A stretch of DNA of 64,000 bases, taken from contig NC_068938.1 in NCBI RefSeq assembly GCF_016801865.2, positions 7,077,101-7,141,100 of the forward strand, in the 5' to 3' direction. Source of the DNA: Culex pipiens pallens (taxonomy: Eukaryota > Arthropoda > Insecta > Diptera > Culicidae). A program made the position numbers and the translations under genes. This document shows positions 33,362 through 46,477 of the stretch, in pieces. Below the pieces are notes generated by a model that saw nothing but the letters and a program-made list of their open reading frames with translations, did no database searches and was not told the origin of the DNA. The first letter of the stretch is position 1; every line of letters starts with the position of its first letter.

Positions 33362-34692
33362 CGTATCGACGTGCTCCGATTTGGATTAAACTTTCAGGGT
33401 TTGTTTGTCTATACATGAGATGAACTCATGCCAAATATGAGCCCTCTACGACAAAGGGAAGTGGGGTAAAACGGGCATTGAAGTTTGAGGTCCAAAATAC
33501 ATGAAAAATCTTAAAATTGCTCGCATTTCCGTAAAACTTTATCGATTCCAGTTCTCTAAGATGCATTCGAAAGGTCTTTTTAAGCCCTTTAAAATTTGCT
33601 ATAGACATCCAGGATTGGTTTGACTTTTTCTCATAGCTTTTGCAAATTACTGTTGAAAATGGATTTTTTTTAAAACCTTAATAACTTTTTGCAACAGCCT
33701 CCAACACCCATACTCCCATAGGTCAAAAGTTAGGGAATTTCATGGACTATAAGCCTACGGTATTAACTTTTTGGCCAATCGCAGTTTTTCTCATAGTTTT
33801 ACGATTTTTCTAGAACAAACATTTTACAACGTTAGTTTTTGCCCTGTAGGCCTCCATAGCGGCACTTTTTGGTCTCAATTTTGACATATTCGGAATCCTC
33901 AGAAAATTTTACATTAGATTGAGGTGTTGGAATTTTGAATTTGATTGAAAAAAATGCCATTTAGAATTAATTAATATATTATTTAGCATTTTGTCGGATT
34001 TGGGGTAAAACAAGTTTTCGCCTACTTGATACAGCATTTGGCGTATTGATCATAGGGTAAATAAGATCTATTTCTATTTTCAAAAATGTTTTATTTAACT
34101 ATTTTTTATATCAAAATTATAACTCCAATACTTCTAACTTACGTGAAATTGTCCGAGGATTCCGAATATGACAAAATTGAGACTAGAATGTGCCGTCTTC
34201 TTGGTCTACAGGGCAAAAATTACAGTTGTAAAATGTTTGTTCTAGAAAAATCGTAAAACTATGAGAAAAACTGCGATTGGCCAAAAAGTTAATACCGTAG
34301 GCTTATAGTCCATGAAATTCCCAAACTTTTGACCTATGGGAGTATGGGTGTTGGAGGCTGTTGCAAAAAGTTATTAGGGTTTTAAAAAAATCCATTTTTA
34401 ACAGTAATTTGCAAAAGCTATGAGAAAAAGTCAAACCAATCCTGGATATCTATGGCTCATTTTGAAGTGCTTCAAAAGACCTTTTGAATGCATATAAAAG
34501 AGTTGGAATTGATGAAGTTTTACGGAAATGCGAGCAATTTTAAGATTTTTCATGTGTTTTGGACCTCAAACTTCAATGCCCGTTTTACCCCACTTCCCTT
34601 TGTCGTAGAGGGCTCATATTTGGCATGAGTTCATCTCATGTATAGACAAACAAACCCTGAAAGTTTAATCCAAATCGGAGCACCTCGATACG
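33362..34692. mobile_element. 1.33-kb foldback element
   Basis: The left end CGTATCGACGTGCTCCG and the right end CGGAGCACCTCGATACG pair at mirrored coordinates about 34027. Inner anchors also pair, including AGTGGGGTAAAACGGGCATT with its inverse and CATACTCCCATAGGTCAAAA with its inverse. The arms cover almost the entire element. It has no open frame of note. Words such as CCTGAAAGTTTAATCC and ATATGAG resemble the element at 59031-60080, suggesting related families. No target duplication is identified. Confidence 0.8.
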
Positions 34693-34732
34693 ACCTCTAG
34701 AACAAACCGAGCAGAATTTACAAATACTGCCT

Positions 34733-34870
34733 CTTAAAGACTTATATTTCCGAGGTCTTGAATTCATGAAACCTTGAGGTCTGAGGTCTTGAAGTCTTTA
34801 AGTCTTGAAGTCTCGAAGTCTTGAAGTCTATACTTCAAAGAAGTATTGTTGTCTTGAAGTCTTGAAGTCC
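34733..34870. repeat. Short degenerate (GTCTTGAA) repeat tract
   Basis: Imperfect tandem words GTCTTGAAGTC recur with variants from about 34751 to 34868. This is simple-sequence DNA related in style to the TTGA-rich arrays at 31.9-33.1 kb. Confidence 0.65.
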
Positions 34871-37489
34871 TGTTGGCCAAGTATTCATCATCAAATAGTA
34901 CTACAATTAAACTTCAACTGCGGAAGTAACAAGTGTGTAGGCGTCACCGATCAACCCCCTGTGTCGGACAGCGGTTCTTCCTCTTCTGCCCTAGCTCACA
35001 TGTCTTGGTCGTGACATCGCCAACTAGATTGCAAAACCACAAAACACATGTGCGCCGACGACCATTCTCCAGAGAGAGCGGAATAGTGTCTTGTCTTGCG
35101 TTTGTTTTCAAAACAACCCCGAAGAAGATAACCCGCAGAGCTGTCACCGTATCGTGCCAGCGACGAACCGCCCTCCGGCTGGCTGGTCGTAAATTGTCAC
35201 GTAGTTTACCGGAACATTCCTCAAGCGCGGGCACGCGATCTGTCCCACGAGTCTTGTGTCTAGCTTGAGAGAGTCGCAGTAGGCAGAGGTTAGGATTTCA
35301 GCGTAATTATTCTGCCATCTGGCGCGGGGAAGTGGAGAATCGTGATTCTTGTTTTATTTTTTTATATTTGAAATTGTTACTTTGAAGAACAAGACACCAA
35401 CTCCGCGCTTGTTGCTACTTTGAAGCCGGAGATTGCGTAGGTGGTCCTTCCGAACTCCTTTTCCTTATTATTTTGTCATAAAGCTGAATCACGCTGGAGG
35501 CAGTGGGTTTCAAGCTGTGCAAAACCAATTATCTCATAAAATGCAAATTCCTTCATTTTTCTCCCTTTGCTCGCTTTCGGTGAAAGCTCGATGACACGAC
35601 GGGGACTCCCTTTAATAAATATTCCAATTTGAATTTAAAATTAAACAACATCTCCTTCCGTTGCGATCCCTTCTCGCGTGTACAAACATTTCGCAAAACG
35701 CATCACTTCACCGGGAGATCCAAGTTACAGATCTACTGCCTGCCTGCAGTATATCCAGCAGCACGGTGGAATTACATTTAATTTAACGCCTTACTGCCAT
35801 CGGAATTGGTTACGGTGAAGAAGCTACCCGTGTCGGTAACTGAGGAGCATAGTTTGTCCCCTATTTCGGCAGCAAACGTAGCAACGCGACCCCTTTAAGT
35901 TGTAGCAAGCCATGTGCGAAGTCTGACAGACGACGACCAGCCAGACGGCACAGCCTACTGTTGTTGCAACCAGTCAGTCAGCAGTGCACAGAGATCTATG
36001 AATGTTAAAGTTACCGAAAAAAAAAGAATCTACCAGAACAGGAGATGGTCGTCGTCGTAGCAAGCGGAACCAAATTTGCGGATGTGCTCAAGGGTCACAT
36101 GGTGGTGGTGCGGCACACGCCATGTGGGATGTTGTTGATTTATGAGCTCCTTGTAGAGATGACTAGTCCTCTCCGTAGTTGGGGTTTGGATTTGGAGTCG
36201 TGTCTTGCAGAAGGAAGAAATATTACGTCAACTGGTTTGGTAATTTACCAGCGGATATGAGCCGTGCAATTTTTAAGAGTTTACAGGGACTTTGTATTTG
36301 GATTTAAAGAGGGGAATCTGCAAACCTTTTGGATTTAGAATTTTGGGTTTTATTTTGCTGGACGATGTTTCAGGACTGCTGAAACTTAATAGTAAGCAAT
36401 ACTGCAAAGGTTCTATTTAAAGAGTGAAGACAAACACTTCAAACCAAATTAAAAAAAAAATGGTTTCTCACTCCAAATCTGCACAAAAAGGAAAAGTTCA
36501 TGAATTAAATATTTCAATTTTCTGCTCCCGGTTTTACTCGCGCTGCAACAACAACAGAAGCATAGGAAGCAAATACACAGCATCAACAACAACCTCGAGC
36601 ATAGAACATGCAAAGAGAGCAGTTTTTGCCTTAAGGTGACATCCCCCTTCCACACCCCCTAAAATTTCGCCTAAATCAACTTCAACTAGGCAAACTTTTG
36701 CTGCTGCTCCCGTATTAAACATACATAGACTCCACGAAATTTAGCTGTTTATTTGCCCGCCAGACTTGCTTTCTGCTGCCACTTTTGGCAGAAAAGTCAT
36801 TTAATTTTCTAAGCCCCCGTCGACTTGAACCCTAGAACACCCGCGAACCACCTCTCGCGCGAGCAAGCATATGTTTGTACACGCCAAATAAAAGTCCCAT
36901 TAAATCACGAGCCAACCCAAACTCGACGTCGACGAGGCGAATTTCGCCAGACTGCTCGCGTGGAAAATAAATATATTTATTAAACTACCGTTTTTGCGCG
37001 GTGGCCGTTGACGATGAAGAGAGTCGAGGAGTTTATGCTAAGCTACCGAACTGACGTTGGTTGTTTTGAACTACCTACCCCCGGAAGCTGTCTCAAGTTT
37101 CTAGCTCAGCACAAAGCGAAACAAATGACTGAGCAACTTTCTTCCGAGTGCGATTTGTGGGTACGGTTAATGGTGCGATTGTTGGGCGTTTTTGAAATAA
37201 AAAAAAACATGATAACTAGATTAAATTTTCAAAAGGTTCTATCTGCATAGAAAACCTATGACAGATAGGTCGTTTTGAAAATAGAAAAAATAAAAAAAGA
37301 GCCAAATTATTGCCAAAATTTAGTCATCATTTACTTAAAAATGCGAATTAAAAAAAATGAATGTGGTTTTAACAATGTATGCTTTGTGCATTTTCTTTTT
37401 CTGTTAAAAAAGTATTCGGTGGTCTGTGTATTTCCAATTTCACGTATTTTCCACGGAAAACAAAATTAAAACATAATATTGAAATTTGG
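34871..37489. other. Intronic DNA, no recognised gene
   Basis: Composition is mixed, with GC-richer pieces at about 34930-35290 and 35640-36000. Open frames on both strands overlap in a shadow pattern and carry no domain. No bounded mobile element is recognised. Confidence 0.4.
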
Positions 37490-38500
37490 AAATGGATTTC
37501 ACAAAATGTTGCATCTTTGGTACATACATTTTTCCATACAATTTTGGCAGATTTCAATACCAAAATGGAGAAAAAATATCAAAAAATATATACCTCGGGA
37601 AGGAATTTTTCGATTGATTTGGTGTATTGAACAAAGTTGTAGGTACTGGTTTGGAATATCCAGAAAAATTAAAAAAAAAATTGATCTGCAGAAAAAAAAC
37701 GAGCAAGCATTTTGAAATCATCTTACCTAAAAAATTGTTTTGCTGCAGTTTAAATGTAAAATCAATTTAAAACAAAGCAATTTAAAATTTGGATTTTATT
37801 TAAAAAAAAGATTTACGACCTTCTTAAAAATGCTCAAGAGTTTCCAAAAATTTCGAGATACAACGGAAAAAAACAGAAAAAGATAAGTTTTTAAAACTCA
37901 CCCAAAAAAGCCTTCCATTTTCTAAAGCCACTATCCCAGCAGCTAATGTCCAATTTTCTTTGCTAATAAATGAAATCTTATGTGTGAAATTTCAGATCTA
38001 TTGGGAATAAATATTTACAAAATTTGGGAAACAAGACTAAAATTTTAAAACGGTAGTTTTGATTTCAAAGTTTCGAAAAAATGATTTCAGAAATGGTCAT
38101 TCAATGACGCTGTTTGAACAAAAAAAAAAAAAACTGCATTTTGGTTAAGTAAATTCAAACTTTAAATGCCCATGTCTCGAAAACGGTGCACTTTATTATA
38201 ATTTCCGTAAAGTTCTTTACAATTGTATGAAAGCTATAGTCAAAAATTACTTTTGGGAAACATTTCTATTCTTTCCAAATTGTGCTATTTTCAAAAAATA
38301 ATAACTCGGGTACGGAATTTTAGGCTTTGAATTCCTTTGAAAAATAAAGATAATTTAAATGTCTGCAAAAAAATATTGTTGATGCCTATTTTTTCTGAAA
38401 GGTTCTCATCAATACAGAAAATACATAATTTAGATTTTGTACGTACAATTTTTGTAACGTCAGCTGCCAAAATTGTGAGGGAGACTTATAAGACAAAATA
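37490..38500. repeat. Old copy of the 52.3-kb foldback family
   Basis: The left arm has CATACAATTTTGGCAGATTT and GATTTGGTGTATTGAACAAA, followed by AGTTGTAGGTA. The right arm near 38440-38500 has the inverse (TCAGCTGCCAAAATTGTG). Divergence is high. It matches the arm order of the element at 52308-53773. Confidence 0.55.
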
Positions 38501-38664
38501 CAAATAAAATCTACTTCTTACTTCTTTATCATTTTTGAAAAATTTAGCCTTAATAAACAACTAGTTTTATAATTTTTGTTTTTCTTTCAAAAACCTAGCT
38601 AACGAATGGCATTCTGTATTTTCTAACAAATTTTGTGTCGCGACGATAGTGATAACCTATCGTT

Positions 38665-39126
38665 AGGCTGGTACAATTATTTTTAAAAGTTTTTGTCACC
38701 CCCCCCTTCAAAATTGGCCCGAAAAATCAGGGGGCAAAAAAAAATTTTTGCAATAAACTTCAAAATTTCAATGAAAATTCATGTGCAACCAGCTGAAATC
38801 AAATTAAAATACATTCTTCTGCGTTTAAAATCATTTTTAGCATGTTTGGGTATATTAAAAAATCTTAAGATTTTTTGAAAATTTTCGATGCAAAATCTTT
38901 TTTTTCGATACAATTTTTGTTTTTGTCAGATCTTAGATTTTTTGAAAACTAATGATTGCAAAACAACTGAACTAGTGTAAAATGCATTTTAAAACACTTT
39001 TTTCATTTAAATGTGAAGACTATGGCATGTTATTTAAATTTTTATATTTTTTAATTTTTTTGCCCCCCCCCTTGACCTCGGCCAGGGCCGAGGGACAAAA
39101 ACTTTTTTAAATATTTGCATCGGCCT
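38665..39126. mobile_element. 462-bp foldback element with AGGC termini and C-runs
   Basis: The left end AGGCTGGTACAATTATTTTT continues AAAAGTTTTTGTC. The inverse of the right end reads AGGCCGATGCAAATATTTAA then AAAAGTTTTTGTCCC. Both arms carry C/G runs (CACCCCCCCC near 38700 and GCCCCCCCCC near 39062). The interior at 38710-39060 is closely matched by 62815-63050, and the right end by 17264-17332, so this is a multi-copy family. Confidence 0.65.
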
Positions 39127-42100
39127 TATCGTTATTTCGATAATTCTATGGCGATAATTTTTTCGACGATAACAAAGGATAACTCATTTTTAAAAGCTTT
39201 TTTAAAATTGCCCTTATTGAACCACATCATGTTAAATTTATAATCCTTCACTAAGAATTTATTTTTTGATAAGGTTGTTAGTTTCAAAGTTTTTTTACGA
39301 ACTTTTAAATGCATTTTCATTTTATTAGATTTTTCTGTAAAGTAGCTAAATTTTTAAAAAATATCGTGTTTAAAAAAAACCCATATTTTCATAATTTGCA
39401 AATGGGTTTCAAACGAAGCGGAATTTGAATGTATTTTAACTTTATCAAATACATTTTTTGCAAAATACTAATATTTTCACAAAGTATCGTTTTTTTTGAA
39501 ATACTCAAATTTACATAATTAGCAATATGGGAATCAAATGAAGCGAAATTATGTATGCCTTTTCATTTACTAGACTATTTTTTTTTGTAAAATTCTATAT
39601 TTAAAAAAATACATTTTTTTTAAATTTAAAAAAAAAATACATTTTGCCAAACGAAGAGAAAATGTTAATTCATTTTTTTTTTAAATATCAAATTTTTTAC
39701 AAAACATCGCGTTTTGAAAAAAAAAACTTAAATTTTCATGATCAAACGAAGCGAAGCTTTGTATGCATTTTCATATGTTTTTTTTTTAATAGAAAATAGA
39801 ATTAATTGATTGAAAAAAAAATGTTAGAAATTTTAAAATTGCTGAATGTTCTTATCATAAAAATCCAACATTTACACCACTGACGGTACCCTCACTCCTG
39901 CTGTATATGCAAAACAACCACGGTGAAGTTACAACTGACGGAATTTCGTCTTGCAATCCAAACCCAAAACACCAGCCATCCAAGTCATCGCAAGTTTACG
40001 CAACAATAACTTACCGGCACAAAGTAAGCCTTGCTCGAACTGGCCTGAGAAACTATGGCAAAACCCAAAAAAGTAGTGCGGCGTGGAGACTTAATTTAAA
40101 TTCAAATAACCGTCCAGCGGGTTTGCGGGTCCGATACTTATTACCTGCTGGTTTTGCTGCTGGTGGTGGTGAATTATGGCAGAAAATTTGCAATTATTAT
40201 TTTTAAAAGGGGGCGTGGGTGTGTGGCGCCGCTTGCTTCTTTGCGACGCGCAACTCCGTTAAAAACTAGCCCAACAAAAGGGGCGGCATTGAAAACAAGC
40301 CGTTAAATTAGCACTGAATGAAGCACGAAAGAAAATTAATTTTGGAATGATTTTAATTTGACCTGTTTTGAAACCTTTAATAAAAAAAAGTATAATCTTT
40401 AAAGTTACATTCAACCGTAAAAAAATACCCATAAAGCAAACGGAAATCACCTTCCCATGGCGGCGGTGCCATACTGTTGCACCCAAGTCCCGACCCAATC
40501 GGAAGTGGCCCGTGGACGCTCCCGATAAGAGAACACTTTCCGGTTTCAACCCGTTCCCGATTAAACTGCCCAACTGGGCTATTGTTCCCTGAGCAATTGC
40601 AAATAATTAACCCCATCGCGAATGCACTCTCGTGGGACGCATTTTTGGAAATTCTATCCACATGAATGCGCGCGTCCCGTAAAATGCATTATATTAATTT
40701 TCATTGCAGCGCACCCGGAGATGCGATTTTCCCGGGAACAGGAAGTGCGTTTTTGGTTTGGCCACCTGTCTAGAGTCGACGACAGAGTGCAATTAAATTG
40801 TGACCACTGATGGTCACTTTGATCACAGACAAATTTATGTAAATCTGTTTCAAAATTCACAAGTCGAAAATTTAACGGTCAATTTGAATAAATTTGTATA
40901 CTCACCACGGCAATTTTAAACTCACCACAAGCTCTTTTAAAATCGTTTGAATGTGTCATTTGAGGAAGGTAAGTGACGTCTGCTTGTCTGTGCCTTGACG
41001 GTGGCTTTGGACTGTTTTTACTGTTGCAACGATAACAATCCTCTGCAGAAGGTCGCGCAGGCAAATATGGTCACAACCATCAGGGTAAATGTTTAGACTC
41101 CGGTCAAGCGTAAAGTGATTCACTTTATGAAAATTGCTGTTAAATTGTCTGCAAAAGCGGTATAAAAATTTGTGATTTTTATTTTAAAAAGAAAAATATC
41201 AAAAGCTGAAAAAATCAAAGTAGCCAAGTGCATCACGGTAGCCATGAAGTGTGTCAACGACGCATCAATCGCGATCGCTATCGCCAAGTCCTGAACCAAC
41301 TGGAATCACCTTTTCCGGGCGCGAGTCGCAAATATAGTCGCGATAAATCTTGATCTGCAGACGTCGTCGCCGGAGCAAAAGTAAAACACCTTCGGCGAAG
41401 CGCGGTTATGCCCAAATCGAGCGGGCTGACACTTTCCACGCAACGCGAAATATGTTGGTCGTAGCAAGCCGTGCCGTCATGCAAAATAAAGAAATCAATT
41501 AACACGAGTGCCATATTTGGCCGAGCGCTGTTCAAGCTTCAGATATTGTGCAGATTTGCGGTCAGTGTTGGGAAAAGGTCAGACTAGTTGGTGATGAAAG
41601 CTTGTTTGTATTGTTAATTTCCATTCTCATCACTCTATGCGGTAATGCCTGAATGTTGTTCGATAATCCGGAGTGCTCCTTGAAATTTACTAAAATTAAG
41701 CACACCAACCAGTAGAGCAGCTTTTTGTGAACATTTTAGTTTAATCTGACGTTTACCAAAAGTTATTCCAATTTATTTTAAAAGCATTTTCGAAAATATT
41801 TTTAAAGTCTATTTTCGTCTGACGAGAATGCCCTGTTGCCCACGCAATTTCTATTATCGGTCTACCTTTTTTTCTGCTCAACCTTCGACGAGAATAGGTT
41901 AAACGTCAAGTGTCTCAGGGTGTTTGTTTCTTTGATAGCGCTTGTTAGTTTATTACATATTTTGGGATTATGTTTCACATGAAGAGCTAAAGCATGTGCA
42001 AGAGAATATATTGCCGGTATTGGGAAGCAATTTTATATCATGAGCGCTGTGAAAACGTTAGCGCAAGTGAAAATAAACATGCTTAGGTGGCCAGGCCTAC

Positions 42101-43570
42101 TGCGTGGCGTTAATCGCAGAAACAATCTCTTGAGATATTGTTCATTTTGGCTAAAACGTTCAAATCAGCTTCAAATACCAAACTTTTCACACCGCTGTCG
42201 CACAAAGCCACTCCAAATGCACATCTCGGTTGACCCCGCGTATCACCGGGCTTTCAACAACCAGTTCTCTTCTAAAGTTACGTCGACAACTACAGCGGTG
42301 CAGCAGTGTGTGCAACGGGTTCATCATCATAATTAACATTTTGCCTTTCAGGCAGAGACGTAACCGAAAACCGCACCGCGGTCTGGCTCTAGTCTACGCT
42401 AGCTTGTGTGCAAATTAATGTCATTTGGCGCAAAACAGTGCTGCCAACCACTGATGGTGTCGCTAGTGTTGTAAGTGTTCATAGTGCAGATGTGTTACGA
42501 GGAGGTTTATCAGTGGTGAGGGTCACACGCGAGCGAGAAGAGAAGATCACTTTTGCTAATTGCAATTTATGCACTACTGGAAGCTGTCACGCGCTTCTGG
42601 TTGTGGGAACTCTGGGGGAAGCGGGACATTTCTGCACTAATTGGGCAGGATGTTACTGAAGGCTGGACGAGGTAGAGTCTGTGCGGAAATTGTGATTTAA
42701 TTTTTCAATTTAAGTTATTGTTTGAAAAACATTCAAATTTTCTTGTTCTACAAGAAAATTTCCCTCAAATTCAGCACCCTTTATTTCCCTTGAATAGCCC
42801 CATTTAAAATGAGTTCACAAAAGCCGACCCTCGTTGTTCCAAACCTAACCTCGTCGTCGGTAGCTGTCGCCGACTTCCTGCCCTCTGGATTTCGCCAGTG
42901 ATCCGTAAAAATTACCCACCTAATCCTCCCGTAATACTCAATCCATTGCCACCAGATGGTGAATGAATTTCGCTTATAAATTAAGGATTAGAAGAGGGTT
43001 TCACCAAACAACAAATGCTTCAGCTTCTGGTTAAAAATTACACTCCTCAAAGAAAGTTGAGGGGGGGTCGCTTCCGGAACCCGGACTTTCCGGGGATCCG
43101 TCTCGTGTCTAATCGAGCGTCCCATTAATCTATCTCTTTATGGGATTCGAGCGCGCGCGCGATTTTCTTCAAACCGGCTTTCCTTGGCGCAGACAAATCC
43201 GGTCGCCGGCTTGCGCAAAACTGGTCCCCAAGTGTAATGAAGTGCGCACCGACGATAATAAGCGACATTAATGGCGGTCTCATTGAGGCATATGAGCTTT
43301 GATTTTCTCCCTTTTTCGGACGGAACGGCCTTTGGAACGGCGATTTGTGTGACATGATAACTCTCTCGTAAAAGTGACACCATTTGTGAGGGATTGCGAT
43401 TTGAGAAAGGTGGACGGATAAGTGTTTGTACCAGTTGAGGGAAACTTGATTGAAATCTTTAAATTTTGCTTGTCCGGTTAGAGGAAAGTCCAACGAAACA
43501 AATTTAATTAAATCTGAGAAAATCTGTAATGTACTTTTAACTTTATGCTAAAATCTATCAACCAAGTGCT
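39127..43570. other. Intronic DNA, no recognised gene
   Basis: It is AT-rich to about 39850, then mixed in composition to 43500. I looked for a methuselah TM3-TM7 exon and found none. Open frames of 60-120 codons overlap each other on both strands and have no recognisable domain. The CG-rich words near 43140-43200 and 41260-41420 may be regulatory, but nothing specific can be supported. Confidence 0.4.
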
Positions 43571-43650
43571 GTCCAACTCCAAGCAAAACTTATTTTTGGA
43601 TACTGTGAAGATTTTCCCTTATCCCCTAAAATAATTGGAGCATCAACACT
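43571..43650 (+). repeat. Hairpin-core short repeat, copy 6
   Basis: Reads GTCCAACTCCAAGCAAAACT, then TTGGATACTGTGAAGATTTT, then CCCTTATCCCCTAAAATAAT, then TGGAGCATCAACA. It is the most distant copy, about 21 kb from the cluster at 21-22 kb, in the same orientation. Confidence 0.75.
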
Positions 43651-46059
43651 TCCCATCTTACAAATTCATTTCCTTGTCCATGATGAATATTAGTTTTGGT
43701 AAAGTAGGTGCTACTCCTAATTATCAATTCCTAAGCAGCCTGAGCTAGAGAAATCATCATGTACACATGACGAAATCCAGACTGCTATCAGCTTAAATCA
43801 CCGTTTTGAAATCATTGTTCTTGCAACAACAACAAAAATGAAGTCTTCAAGAAATCATAAGTAGGCGATGAAAGCTCATTTCAACTTTGCCTTCGTTCGC
43901 TGATCGTTTTGAGCGGCCAGCCCTACTGCGCTGCATTGATCGCAGTGGCGATTCATTGAAACATTGGTGGATCGTACCTAAATGGACCAATCTAATCAAA
44001 CAAATTGCGTATTGCTGACATTTGTTCTATACACCCAATCTAGTCGAATGGAAATCTCAAATCAACGGTCACACTGGTTTATTTTTTTCAGCTCGAAAAA
44101 GAGTTGCAAACAAAGCTTTTCAAAAATCCATCCGTCACTCGGAAAACAACGCGACGAACTTTTCGCTGTCAGTTCACCGTTGTTGGAAGAGGCTGACTTT
44201 TCCGCGCCACGAAAGCAGCTTTGCATAATCCCTGCCTCGCGGGCCAAATGGGATGTTGCGTCCAGCAGCCAGCTGCTGTTGTTTTGATCTGGGGACAGAA
44301 CGTGGAGTCCGTCCGGAGTTGGACAGCAATATTTTAACAACTGAGTGCTCGAAGCTTGAAAACAGAGCGAAAGGATGATAAAGTGTGTTCGGTTCGACTT
44401 TTTTCTGCTGCTGCCGGGGGTTTGGTGTCATAATCAGGGGCTTTCCAGATTGTTAGTGGCAGCTTTGTTGGCGGAATGGTCACTGTCGTTTTTTTCTGTT
44501 TTGAGGAGTGGGTTTTTGAAAGTTGGAGGCTTTTTTATTCGTTTCGCCAATTGTAGAAGAAAATGCATATTTTATATCACACTAATTCTTTTTTTTCTTC
44601 TCTTTCCAGGTATGTTCTAATATCTACAGTTTCACCTTCCAAAACACAACAGGTATTTACGAATTTAAGCAAAAAGTCTTTTTATTTTCATTTTTGTTTA
44701 AAAATGCTGTTCAGTTCGTTTAAACTTTTATGACTTTAAGTTTCCTACCGTAGAAAAAGTTCAAATTAAAATAAAACTGTCAGCCAGAAACAATACATTT
44801 TAGCAGATTTTAAAGTTTACTGCCGTATAGATATTTTTTGAATAATAGTTAAACTACAGGAATTATTTAAAGAAAAATTAATGTTTTACCCAAGTCCTTG
44901 TTGAATAAAATGTCTGAGGCTCCACAATGCTTTTATTTCCTGAATTTTAGTCTTTTTTAAATCCAAACAATTTTGGTCGCCAACATTTTGTCATGAATTT
45001 TCTACATTTAAATTAAAAATTTAATAAAAAATCAATATTTATCACCGCCATTTTTCATTTTAAATGCATAAATCGCTTTAGAGCATTTTTGGAGCATAGA
45101 TACAAGCTCAACGACTCAATTTTTTCGTAATTTGATTATGCGAAGTGAACTTTCTGCGAGGATTTTGGATAATCGTATCTGATTGTATCTAGTTTTTTGA
45201 AAGAAATTTTAATATTCTAGAAAAATATCAAACCTTCATAGCAAAGAACAATACGACGAAGTCGTATGTCAAAAGGTCAACACTGATTTCCAGGTTTAAA
45301 ACCGAAAGTCAATTATGAAACTATTTAAAACTTATTTCATTGACTTATTTTATCAGGAATTTTGAAATGTCGAAAAATAAAACTTTTGTGAAATAGTTTG
45401 CTCTTTTAAATCAAAATAAGTTCATTTTTTTATTCGAGCATGACATTTGATAAAATATTAAAAAAGTTTTGTAAGGCCTTTTAAAACATTTAACTTGATT
45501 AAAAAAATACTGTACAGGATTTTTTTTTAATATTTTAGATCGAACAATTAAATTCCAAGATAAGGCTTTTTAAAATAAGGGCTCAGGTGACACAGAGATT
45601 ATTCATTTTGTACTAAATTTTATCTTTAACTCAACTTTCAAGAGTAAAAAAAATCTTTTCCTCCATTTTTTTATTAACTTAAATTGAACATTTTTCGAAA
45701 AACGGTGCACCTTATCAAAAAAAAAATTAAGGTTGTTTTCGATTATAGATTTGATTTTCGATTTTACCATTTGAAATTTTGTTTGGCAATATTTCGATAT
45801 TTACCGAAATAAAAATTCATAAATAAAAGTTTCTGGTGCCAGATTTTGCACCTTCACAACTTATCTCAAGACTTTCTTAAACATTTCAAACTATTTCGAA
45901 ATTTTTAAAAATTCACTTATTTTGTGAATGACTGGCATAAATTTTATTTTAAGCCTTTGTCCCTCAACTTAAGTCAATACCGAGCAAGGAAGGGGAGTAC
46001 AATGTATGCTCAAAAGTAAACAATGAATTTTGCAAGCAATATTTACAATTTTTTTACCC
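43651..46059. other. Intronic DNA, no recognised gene
   Basis: A pyrimidine-rich tract ending TCTCTTTCCAG at about 44610 resembles a splice acceptor. In the frame required by exon 2 it leads at once to a stop, so it is not the next receptor exon. The rest is AT-rich. A fragment near 45957-46000 (CCTTTGTCCCTCAACTT) resembles a foldback-family end. Confidence 0.45.
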
Positions 46060-46290
46060 CCTATTTTTAGGAGGTTTTTGAAAGGAAGATCGAGACATAA
46101 ATTAAATTTGCATGGGCATGTTTTTACATTTTTTCCAAAGACTCCAAATCGATCTGTTTTTTTTCTATCTGGATCATATTTCAGAAAATACAATTGCCCA
46201 TTTTGTATGACCAGTCCGCAAAATAAAATGAAACTTTTGAATACAAAACTTATGATGCAAAATGGCTTCTTTTGACATGAAGAATGCAAG
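46060..46290. repeat. Fragment of a foldback family (shared with 17.5 kb)
   Basis: It contains ATGATGCAAAATGGCTTCTT in the same context as 17518-17545, plus matching flanking words. It is a single-arm relic. Confidence 0.5.
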
Positions 46291-46453
46291 AACAAAGATT
46301 CATCCAAATAAAAATATCTTATTATCAAAATAAAATAAAATAATTTGTTTTTTTAATCTTATTTAATTTGATTTTTTAATCTTATTTTGACTAAAATTTG
46401 AAGTTTAACTATAAGTGCAGTGACTTTTGTTTTGAACTTGACTGTTTTTCAGT

Positions 46454-46477
46454 TCAATTGGTTTCATAATAGCCAAT
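46454..46477. repeat. 24-bp direct repeat, left copy (target duplication)
   Basis: A 24-bp sequence starting TCAATTGGTTTCATAATAGC is identical to 49391-49414 and brackets the 117-bp-repeat element. Confidence 0.85.

Noticed and set aside
44580..44640. Splice-acceptor-like tract as the next receptor exon
   Set aside because: In the phase required by exon 2 a stop follows within a few codons, and the sequence does not encode a transmembrane helix.
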